Shown here: one piece after another, positions 1 to 10,301 of the stretch
How positions within the stretch are numbered: the stretch's first letter is position 1
How the letters are laid out: each line of letters begins with the position of its first letter
Assembly (NCBI GenBank): GCA_013368315.1
Contig: JAACJM010000314.1
Coordinates: 22,450-86,449, forward strand
DNA: 64,000 nucleotides
Direction: 5' to 3'
From: Tetrapyrgos nigripes
Lineage: Eukaryota > Basidiomycota > Agaricomycetes > Agaricales > Campanellaceae
Notes under the pieces: model-generated
The model's input: the letters and a program-made list of their open reading frames with translations, nothing else
What the model was told of the DNA's origin: nothing
Databases searched by the model: none
Program-made: the position numbers and the translations under genes

Positions 1-8
1 ATCCAAAT

Positions 9-419
9 TTACGATGGGGCTGAGAAACGTACAGTATCAGGCTCAGCACCCGTGGCTACGAATGCTTGAATGTTTTTGACGAGCTCTTCTAATCTCGCTT
101 CCTGAGAAACACCGTAAGCGCCAAGAACAAAGACAAGACACTACCAACTGACGTACCCCGCCTTCAACTGCCTGTGAATTGAAGAGAATCATGAATTTTC
201 CGCTGCTCGTCTTATTCCTATATGCAAATACATCAGAATTTATGACCAGAATGCCAATCAGATTGTAGTATAATCTGGAGAGAGAGAGACTCACGGCAAA
301 GCACTGAAATCTGGTAGGAGGTCTGCACATCCCTGAGGATCATCTCCACGAGCCACATTTGCGGCCCAAGTAGGAACCAGGACAAGAGCAGTGAGCAAAA
401 GGCTGTTGAACATGAACAT
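9..419 (-). CDS. small secreted protein, unknown function
   Basis: A three-exon gene can be assembled on the minus strand: 295-419, 157-217 and 9-101. Both introns have GT-AG ends, all phases join, and the result is a 92-residue protein ending in TAA. The start was chosen because the first residues (MFMFNSLLLTALVLVPTWAA) form a typical signal peptide; a second in-frame ATG lies two codons later. The mature part is short, polar and contains a single cysteine. I recognise no domain. Secretion is inferred from the signal peptide only. The gene ends close to the window edge but appears complete. Confidence 0.5.
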
Positions 420-1337
420 GAATGAGACTTGATAGCAATGGTTGACATTTGGCTGCCTCCTTATAAGCATTGGAAAGAATTTACCCAGAGTAAAAACGAT
501 AGGGGTAGATGCGAGACAATATGAACATTGATAATACGGTGCCTGAGGGTGACAAGCTTCAAGCCACACCTAGATGACTAAACGTCCGGTCAATATCAGC
601 TCTCCTAGTAAGCTGCAACTGATATACATACATCAGTTGAACGCTCAAGGCGTATGTTCAACGACTCACCTGTTCTTGAAATTGTACAGCGGGCCATTTA
701 CAGAATTCGGCCCTCAGCGGCTAGTGCGGCGACGATTGGTAAGACGAGGCAGAGATTTGCAGAACAAGCGCCCATAAGCGGCCTCCTTCCCAGCTTCGGG
801 CTCGGGACCCAACCGAAACCCCTTACAGGTGTTGCATTCCGTATGAGAGTTGACTTGTTGGCACGTCGACGTAGAGTAAGTTATCGCCCTTGGCTGTAGT
901 TGACTTCATTATGAACCAAGTTAGTAAGACGAAAGGGAAAGAAAATACATACGGGGTAGAGCTGACCAAACCACAGCCACAGTAGACTCCCGGGTAAATA
1001 AAACGATAGCAGCAAGAGAGCACAGGATGGTAGTTCGGGCATAGTAAGTTTACTGGTGAAAAGATTTGCTCTAGAAAAATTGAATTATACAAACGAAAGG
1101 AATAAGGATAAGAAGACATCGAAGCCGATTTCTATGGCAGACTCGGACTTTGATTTATTTACCGTACCTCGATATTCATGCCATTGCTGACGGGGAGGAT
1201 GACGCATACACCTACGTGAGCATAAGAATGAGAAAGACGACGAAACCAACTGGTCAATAACGGTGCATAGAATAGATACTTATATGTATAGTTACAAGCT
1301 CCACGTCATTCTCCGCAGAGAAGGACATACAAACAAG
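420..1337. other. no gene recognised
   Basis: Open frames here are short and lack protein-like composition or splice support. The segment probably holds the promoter of the small secreted protein gene to the left. I see no repeat or RNA gene. Confidence 0.4.
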
Positions 1338-1813
1338 CACGCCGAAAAGGGACAAATTTCCGCTCGATGGATATGTGACCGGATATGTGTACGAAAATGA
1401 GATATATTGGGAAAGTAGATATAAATACAAAAAGATAATGTATCCGTAGACTAGATATCTGAACAGAAAGCCAATATATCTGGAAGTCTTTTGGTACATT
1501 TGATTGGTGCACAGACACATGGCATATCGAATGTATGGAAAAAAGTACAAAAAGACCTCATATCGAGGCTCCGGACATGGTTACGGACATGGGTCCGAAA
1601 AGACAATAAATCCGGCTTCCAGATATGGGTCCCAATAGTTCATATGTCCGTTGAACGGATAGGTGGATTCTGGCCTATCCCTTTCTGTTCAGATATCTAG
1701 TCTACGGATACATCATCTTTTTGTATTTATATCTACTTTCCCAATATATCTCATTTTCGTACACATATCCGGTCACATATCCGTTGAGCGGAAATTTGTC
1801 CCTTTTCAGCGTG
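1338..1813. mobile_element. foldback MITE with 133-bp terminal inverted repeats
   Basis: Positions 1338-1470 and 1681-1813 are inverted copies of each other with only a handful of mismatches. The outer ends read CACGC(C/T)GAAAAGGGAC. The trinucleotide AAG flanks both sides (1335-1337 and 1814-1816), which fits a 3-bp target-site duplication. The 210-bp core has no coding capacity. The 3-bp duplication and the CAC start resemble CACTA/CMC-type elements, but this is inference. The element sits about 360 bp upstream of the Plavaka transposase start. Confidence 0.8.
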
Positions 1814-2171
1814 AAGCTGTCATAACGATAATTGCGATCAAAACCTTTATAGGGAAAACCAGGACTCACGTCACAAAAGTATGATACCGATGCTCCATAT
1901 TTCGTTGTCCTATGTCGGAACTTTCATTCCGTGCTCATAAGCGATGCTGCCTTATAAGGTACTTATGATGTCATCATGATGGCGGCATGATATCTTGCCG
2001 CACGCTAATAATAGCACTGATATATGAACCAGGGCTACGGCCGTGCATCTATTGCCTGAGATCTCCCATCCTTCCCTCGTCTCCCTGTGCGTGGCCTTCC
2101 AGTGACGCTTGTCTACACTCCTACGCCTCTATGCCCCTACCCATATAACACCTCTTCATCTTACATCCAAA
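1814..2171. other. 5' flank of the Plavaka transposase gene
   Basis: No gene is seen. It presumably contains the promoter and 5' UTR of the transposase, and possibly the element's left terminus, which I could not locate. Confidence 0.3.
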
Positions 2172-5100
2172 ATGGCACCTAAACGAAAGTATAATGTTTC
2201 TGAAATTAAGAAAGCATGTCAATACTGCGGAAGGGAGTTTCTGAGCAATGGTATTGGTCGACATGAGTCGTCCTGTCAGTCCAAAACAAAAGATCTCATT
2301 GATACAGTAAGATACTATCAGAGGGAGCTTACAGGTAAGTCAAATATTTCAAAGCACTTATTAATACTTATCTTTTATTCAGAACACCAGATTGAAGATG
2401 ACTCTGCACGCCTTCCTGGTGTAGGTATGTTATGTTACTTTTTATCTTATTCTTCATCAGCAAAACCGCAAAGAGTGTAGCAGGGGTGTAGCAGAGGGGT
2501 GCTACTAGCTACACCCGGGTGTAGCGCTACACTTTTCGGCGACGCAGGAACACCCAAGTGTAGCTACTACACCCGTGCCTATGCGTTTCACAGCATGACC
2601 ATGCTACACCGTGCTACACCCGTCCTACATCGTGCTGCAATTGGTTACTGCGGTTTGTTTTCCTTCACTGCCGATGAGAAAAGACAGGCAAATTATCATA
2701 TTACTGGAATAGCGACTACATACATACATAGGTACTCTACTCAAACACATATATACTCCCTAATCCACTGCAAACGTCCAGTCCATGAACATGACCTGCC
2801 TTCTCTTCAAAACCTTCCCACTCCACACTAATAGCCCCATGTTAGTTCACCATGCCACATCCATGACTATACAACATGAAAGTCAGGAAAAATGAAACAT
2901 CATAGTAACATTTGAACGCACCATAAAAGTTGCCACGGCCTACATTGGACTCGCCAAATGACTACTTATTATTAAGTAGTTTGCATAACCTGGTAATGCC
3001 AGGACCTGCGACAAAAGCACACCTGCGCTTGTGAATGTAACAAAACAAATACGTACTGGAAGCTCTGGGACTAAACAACCAAATGCGGGACACTGTAGAT
3101 ACAAGAGCTCAAGGATAATAAGCATTAGTAGCGAAGGGATCCACGTACTCAAGACATACCAATCAACCACATCCTCCACAGTGCTTTCTCTTCAAGTCTG
3201 CAGTGAGGGACAGACCCAGGACACACACTCGGCATACAGAACCCTTGTTTGGGAGCTTGTACAGGTCATAGTTGAAGGGAGAAGACTGAAAAAGATGAGA
3301 AAGTCGAGGACAAAGGGACGGTTGGAAGGAAAGATGACGACGTGGCAAAAAAAAGTCGAACCATTTTGAAATAAAAGTTTTCAAACTCCGCTTCAATTTG
3401 ACTTTGACGTTTGGAGCGTCCGCGCTTGCACTTCCTCCTTTCTGACACCGCATGCTCTCTTTCCCCAAAAGCCTTTCCTCATCTGCTCCTGAAATTTTAA
3501 CTGTATGTATATGTTGTACTGATAATACTACACTACCCTCTTTCTCATACACTATCTTTCTTCATAAGCCTTTCCTCACCTGTTCCTACTTGTAGCAGTA
3601 TGTTCGGTATTGACCATGCTACAGGTACCACTCTCTTTCTCATATTCATTCTTACTTCATGTGTACTTAATTGAAATTGCAGTTGTGATACTAGATAGTA
3701 GGGCATTGTACAATCTGAAGTGTAGCAGTAAATATGTGGTGTAGGTAGTCTGAGGAAGTGTAGTAGAATTGGTGCTGACCAAAAATTTGTAGCCAGGTGT
3801 AGATGGGTGTAGCGGTTGTGTAGCAGGTCTACCAGTCAGACCTCCTACACTCCTACACCTCCTACACCCCTGCTACAAGGTTGCGAATTTGCTGATGTTG
3901 TCTGTATGTAGGTAATAATAATCAAAAGTAGGCCAACACTCAAGACGATCTGAGGCCACATTTCTTCCAGAATCTGAAGGCAAGTTCTATGAGGATAAAA
4001 TCATAATTGTGTCTTAGTCTCCATTGCTATTAGAAAGGTTGTCGTCAATGGGTTTTGATGATTTCAACGAAGATCAGCAAAGCTATTATGGTGTGTTTTC
4101 TCATTGTAATTGTTGAGATTATATAGTGAATATTCTGCAGATCCAAATGAGATGACTCTGGATCTACAGGAAGATGATATTCGTGTTGTATTCCATCCTG
4201 AAAGTGGAGAACAACCTAGGGTGTGTCATTTTGAGGATTTTGGATATGGGAAGGTGGCAGAGACACAAATTCCATTAAACTTTGAACCTTGGCGGCCTTT
4301 TTATAGTCGTCTGGACTTCGAGGTCTCTGAGTTTGCTCTTCAGGCAGGACTCAGCTCTGACTTGACCTCTACCCTTATTGAGCTGCTGCAAAGATGTTAT
4401 GATCGAAGTGATAAATTCACTCTCAAATCATCTTCTCAGATTCAGCAGCTGTGGGAGTATGCTGCCTCCAAAAGTTTAGAGGTATGTGTGTTATTTTAAG
4501 ACTGTAATAATATGCTGAAGTTGATTGTCATAATTTAGTTTCAAAAAGAATCTGTGACTGTTGATTATCATGACCAGCCAAAAACATTTGATGTTCACTT
4601 TAGACCCTTGTGGAATTGGGTGGAAGAAATTGCTACAAGCAAAGATCTGGCCCCGAGTCTTGTTTGGGATGCTCAAAACTTCTCAAAGTTTGATGGTGAA
4701 AAGTGGGAACGTTTCATTGAGGAACCTTGGAGTGCAGATAACTGGTGGCAAATTCAGGTAAGTAGCAATATTCCCCTGGTATCTGAAGTGACGGTTCAAA
4801 TGTTAATTCTAGAGCAAACTTCCATCTGGCACAAAACCTTTCTTCATAATCCTATATGCTGATAAAAGCAAACTGTCATCCTTTGGTACACAGAAAGGAT
4901 ACCCTGTGATTGCACGGTGTGCAAACTTGCCTACAGATATACGGAATGGAACAGGACTTGGTGGTGGCCGTCTTGTAGGGTGGCTTCCAATTGTAAGTTC
5001 TTTTACTTGTCATTTCACAACAATAATCAATTTTATGTGCAAGGTTGATGAGGACTCAGCAGAAAGTGGCAAACCAGCTTTTGTCAATTTCAAGAATGCT

Positions 5101-7238
5101 GTCTGGCATGAATCATTCCGCAAAATTATTGAAACTCTTATTTTACCTTCAAAAGTTGGTGAAAGTTTGAAGTGTGGAGATGAAATTAGTAGGCATCTTT
5201 TTCCAATTCCCTGCATTCTATCTGCCGATTATGAAGAGCAGTAAGTAGCTGTTATATTGAAATTACTTGATATATTTTCTCATGGATTTCCAAGATGTGT
5301 AATGGCCTTGATTCGTGGGTTGGGTGGATTATGTCCCTGTCCAAAATGCCTGGTGGCCAAGAAGGACTTATCCAACTTGAAAACTCCATTCACTTTGAGG
5401 ACTCCAAGCCACACTATGGATGTCTTACACAGAGCAAGCCAAAGCTCTCGTCAAGCAGATAAAGAGGAGATTTTGAAGGAATTTAGCTTACGTCCCCACT
5501 CAGTAATCTTTCAACCTCTCTTTGCTACTAATAAGTTGTGCTGATGATTTCTTATAGAACATATTTTTTGAAGTGAATCATACAGATCCATATTCTGCAT
5601 GCTCATTTGATGAGCTTCATTTTGACAGCAGTGGTCTGTGGGGTGATCACTTATTTGAGCAGTTCAAACGCCACCTAGATGCTAGTCCTGGAAGGAATTC
5701 TGCTGTCACAATTGACAGAAGGTATTAGTTTATTTTTCTAAATAATGTCTTCTTATGAGTATTTCCCAGATTTGATTTGATGCCCAGCTGGCGCAACCTA
5801 AATCATTTCAAGTCTGTCACGAATCTGTCCTTCAATGATGGCTCTAAACACAGAGATATTTCCAAAGTAAGCTCCATTCTATTGGAGAGCTGGCTGATAT
5901 TGAACATTATTGCAGATTTTTCTCTTTGCAGCTCATGATGTGTTTGCACATGATGCTGCTGGGCTCCAGTTACTGAAGTCACTGAGGGCATACCTCAACA
6001 TGACAATGTATGGAAGCCTAGATGTTCAAACTGAGAGCACAATCAAGGAAGGTAGATTAGCTGTGACTAAATTTTCTGAAATGATTGAGGTAAGCATAGG
6101 TTTCTCACAAATTTCTCAAACATACTATACTAATCTTTTAATATTCTCTACAGATATATGATAAGCTCAACCAAGCATCTGAGAATCCAGACTTAGCTAA
6201 GTCTTGGAATTTTATCAAGATGCACTATCATGTTCATCTATTTGATGATATCCTTGAGAAAGGGGTATCAAAAGTTTTTGGCACAAAACCAAATGAAAAA
6301 ATGCATGGTCCTCTGCGAAAAATCTACCATGGAAGAACAAACTTCAAGAATGTAGCAGATCAGGTCATTTCAATCTGATTACTACTTGCTTTCACACTAA
6401 ATTCATTTGCAGATCATGAATATCCAGCATCAATTTATGGTTGCTGCTACAATTCGGGCAGAGCTAGAGTCACTTGATGAATATACAACCAGAGCCACTT
6501 CCGAGGACCAAGATCTGGACACTCTAATGGCAGGACATTTTTATCTCGGATCAAAATGCAAACCAATTACCTTCCAAGATTTTGAACATGAGCATCGCCA
6601 AAATTCCTCATTTTCACGATTTCGTATCAGACTTGGGGAATTCATGACTGTATATTTACCATCTCTTGGCATACCAGTGCCAAATGGCAAGCCAATACAG
6701 TATAAGATGATTGATGAGGTGAGTTTTATAGAGTGATTTTTAGAAATTTTCAGCTGATGACCTGAATATTTGCATTTTGAAGATTACACCTTTCCAGTAT
6801 CTCAAGGTCAACTATGAATCAGCAGAAACTTGGCGCATAGTGACTGATCATCTGCGCTGTAACCCATCTTTTTTTGGCCAGCCTCGATTTGATTTTATTT
6901 TGTACAAGAAAGAGGAAAACCTCTTCCCTTGTGCTCAGCTACTTGCTATGTTTCTCATTGGCGCAGGTCAGACAGAATACGCAGTTGCATTCATCCAGCC
7001 ATACCGAGTTGTCCAGCATGGGCGAGTATCAGGGGACAAGAAATTGGGGCTTATCCGGATGCTGAAAGAAAATAATTCACAGTTTATTCCAGTGGAATCA
7101 ATTATCCGTGGTGTAGTGGCCCCCATTGCACATCCAGAGGACAGATTTAATACTGATCGCTTCATCATGGATACAGTAGATGGGGATATTTTTCTTAGGA
7201 TGAAGCAGCTCTATCCTGGGTTTACAGAAATAGCTTAG
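2172..7238 (+). CDS. Plavaka-type DNA transposase (CMC superfamily), 5' part interrupted
   Basis: The product would cut and join transposon ends in the nucleus. Exon 1 (2172-2334) encodes a Cys2-His-Cys zinc-finger start (CQYCGREF, then H and C), typical of Agaricomycete Plavaka proteins. Exons 4141-4481, 4539-4757, 4813-4992, 5044-5240, 5295-5502, 5558-5721, 5770-5866, 5916-6089, 6154-6363, 6413-6718 and 6783-7238 have GT-AG junctions and phase correctly into 851 codons including the stop. Family hallmarks seen: PWRPFYSRLDFE, FSKFDGEKWERFIEEPWSAD, SFGTQKGYPVIARCANLPT, NFKNAVWHES and CILSADYEEQ. Between 2425 and about 4040 the exon path is unclear because a 1.4 kb element (2476-3877) lies there. 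It could still be active if the insertion is spliced out; otherwise the 5' end is broken. Confidence 0.85.
2476..3877. mobile_element. non-autonomous TIR element inserted in the Plavaka 5' region
   Basis: The ends are perfect 16-bp inverted repeats, TGTAGCAGGGGTGTAG at 2476 and its reverse complement ending at 3877. Dense subterminal copies of TGTAG/CTACA occur at 2480-2640 and 3715-3875. AG occurs on both outer sides, compatible with a 2-bp target-site duplication. There is no convincing coding sequence inside. Arrays of short subterminal repeats and a short TSD suit a CACTA/CMC-type element, possibly mobilised by a Plavaka-like transposase (inference). Confidence 0.75.
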
Positions 7239-8628
7239 TTAATAGCTGAAGACTTTATGGATAGGTCAGATGGGTATAGGTATGGGTGTCTAGATTTAGT
7301 CTTTGATGGGTCATGGATCAACTTGGTGCTGGAGGCCAAGCGTACTCGTACAAGTACCCATCTTATTTCTGTAACATAAGTATATTTTCTTCAGCAAATG
7401 CACAAAGAAAGCCAAAAGAACCAGCTTAAAGGAAAGCATGAAAATGTCACACACATCATATAATTAGCATACTTAGTAGATTATATTATATTTTGATAAG
7501 ATAGGACCAAAAAACCCTGGGCACCATTTTTTCTGTTGTGCATCACCAGCAAGAAACAGTGTCAAACAGAGCATAGTAGGAAATAGATATAGCATAGTTA
7601 CACCACTTTAGAAAAAATCACGAAGAAATATGATCTCCCCCATGTATAGTACCTGAAATAAGTTTTTTTGCTCACTCAACATTTTTTATTGGTTTAGATC
7701 AGGAGTATAGTGTATTCCTTAGTCAACATAGTGTGCTATTGTACCACAACACCAATAGCAAGCCAAGATTTTTCTTGCCCGGTGTTTTTGGTCTTATCTA
7801 TTCTTAGTAATCAGAGATAACATTTAGGCCTGCTACTCAATGATCAAAAAAAAAAAAGACCCGCATTCCTCTATCTGCTGTCTCTCTCCACCTAAAGAGA
7901 ACCAAGCACACTGTGTCTACAGCAAAGAAAGAAGAGTGAGTAATAGAATTGTTATATATTTTCTTTACATGAGTACTTGCAAGTACACCTGTGGGTCCAG
8001 TTTTCCCTTGGTTTTCCCTATCCAGAGATACATATGTGCATTCTAGATTCTCTTACCAGCTTCACTCAATTTTTTTGGCTGTTTGATAGCACTCAATTTT
8101 CATGTAACTGGATTGTGGCAACTGATGCATATTCTCAACTCAGCCTTTTTTATGTTTTACTGATCAAATACCTGGATCAGATTGTGAATATCACATATAT
8201 GCAGCTACTATTGAACTTATACATCGTCAGAATCCACTCCGAAATGACAAAAAAGCGAAAGTGATGAACTACAAATGAGATTGACACAGCCACCAATCAT
8301 GCACCCAACCCGCACCTGCACCAGCAGTATTTTTACCATCCGTACCCTTTAAATTCTGGGTGGCAATGGTATACCCGTGCAGTTCATGACCAGGAGTGTG
8401 CAGGCAGATTTGATTTGACGAGTTCCGAGCAATGAAAGTACAAACGAAGCTCCGAGAAAATACGTACTAAGTGAGTAATCCCGAAATTTGCACATCAATT
8501 GTCAGGGTTCAGCCATCATTCCCTGAAAGAATCAGTCTCGAGGTAAAGCTTAATCCTGACACATAAACCAGAACAGCCGACAAATCCAACTTCAACTCCC
8601 ACTCCCACCTCATTGCGACTCATCCAAC
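7239..8628. other. 3' flank of Plavaka gene; no gene recognised
   Basis: This AT-rich stretch probably contains the Plavaka 3' UTR and the element's right end, whose terminus I could not identify, followed by the promoter of the next gene. Open frames are short and unlike protein. Confidence 0.35.
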
Positions 8629-10301
8629 ATGTCGACACCAGACTACAGCGAGTTTGACGACGGACGGGAAGATGACAATGATTTACCAGCACTAGCGTTG
8701 CCAAACGTGAATGCTAGCTCTGCTGAGATTTTCAATGTACGTCAATTCAGCGAGATGTCGTTTTAAAAACCTGCTGATGCGTTTGAATATTGATTTCATA
8801 GGTACTGAAGAGCGCACAGCTACAGAATCAGGAACTGCGAAACCGAATCGCCAATCTCCGTCTACTCAATGGTAGTTTGAAAGCCGATCTCACTGCCAAA
8901 AAGCCCAGCCGAGGAAAAGCACCCAAAGGTGTTGATGCGACGCTAGTTCCCCACTTCGAGCGTATCAAGATGTATGCTAAACGCTGGGCTATTACGCATG
9001 AGCCTTGGATCGACTCAGATGCCTTCGGAATTGCTCCACCGCCTGACGTTCTTGATCCAGACTGCGCAGCCCGGTTTGAAAACGAGAAGACCTACAAATC
9101 TGCCACTATTACTGAGCTACACGCTTACCTTGACGCAGACCTGCGTGGATTTGCACAAAGTCAGCCCGGATTTCAGTCTCTGGTGTGTCCCCAATCTTTA
9201 TCATTTATTTCTCAGTCGTACTCATTCATATTAGTTTCAAAAGCATGTCACGAACGAGCGATCTGCATCAGTTGATCGAGTCCGAGATCAGGTGCTACGC
9301 ATCTTTGAGGAACTCGATCTTCCGAAATGCATTGGGATAACAAAGTTTGGCTCCGAACGTCAAGCTTCACTCACACTCCAATTCCTCACCGGCAACTTGA
9401 AGACCATCTATCCACCAGTTCTTTTTGCGAACCAAGACACGTCAAACGCTGATGGTCTTTTTATGAATGAATTTCAACCTCGAGTATGTGGATACATATT
9501 AAGATTTCAGTAACTCATTGTCTGATCATTTTTAATAGACAATTCGTTCCGTTCTGTTTGGCGCTAGTTCTCTCGTGTCTGATCCAAAAGACTTTGCTTA
9601 CACCGATGGCCTGATTGGAGTGCTATGGGGTCTTAGGGAAGTGAATGCGGCAATGATAGCTTGGTCTGCAGTCATGGTGCGTGTTAATACGATAAACCAT
9701 GCTCTATTCATGCTCATACACCCATTGGTAGATGACCTTTATCCTTTCACCGGATCAAGCATTTTCAGAAACCGGAGCTGCGTCAAAACAGAGATATCGC
9801 GAAAATTTCTTCAAATACCGGCAGACAATCATTCTCAATCACCTTGAAGGTACCGAATGGGCGAAGAAGCTGTTCGAGTTCTACAACCAACGTGTTTTTG
9901 CAGGGCGTTCAGGTGCTGATGATGATGGCGAAGAGACTGATGAGGTTGATGAGGTAGCTGATATGATGACACGTTTGCGTGCAGGTGGAAGAAACCTTAG
10001 ACGCGACATCTCCATTATGATTGTTCCCACCGAGGTCACTACCACTAGCCCCACCCCCGGACCTGCCCAGGATGCCATGCCCACCGTATCAGCACCTGAC
10101 GTTGTGCCTGCCAACATCGAGCCTGATAGGCATGAGAATCCGACGGCCATGGAGATCATTCCTGATGACTCGGATGAAACCAGAAGCCGCACTCAGACTC
10201 GCACTCGCACTCGCACTCGCACTTGCACAACGGACCGTTCCAATGATGCTCCACAACCCGCAGCTCGTCGCAATACACGCATTAGAGGGAAAAAGAATTG
10301 A
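8629..10301 (+). CDS. lineage-specific basidiomycete protein, unknown function
   Basis: Five exons (8629-8736, 8802-9182, 9235-9483, 9539-9676, 9732-10301), all GT-AG and all phase 0, give 481 residues. Residues about 37-62 form a probable short coiled coil (VLKSAQLQNQELRNRIANLR). The middle is a folded mixed domain with phrases such as MYAKRWAITHEPW, SVLFGASSLV and AMIAWSAVM followed by FILSPDQAFSETG. This pattern recurs in multicopy agaricomycete proteins, but I cannot assign a named domain. The tail is acidic, then Thr/Pro-rich, then a TR-dipeptide run ending in basic RRNTRIRGKKN, a possible nuclear signal. The gene lies just downstream of the Plavaka transposase in the same direction; a functional link is unproven. 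No signal peptide or membrane segment is seen. Confidence 0.75.
10187..10226 (+). repeat. GCACTC hexamer microsatellite within coding sequence
   Basis: Near-perfect repeats of ACTCGC/GCACTC encode the Thr-Arg dipeptide run near the C-terminus of the preceding protein. Such runs change copy number easily, always in multiples of two codons. Confidence 0.8.
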
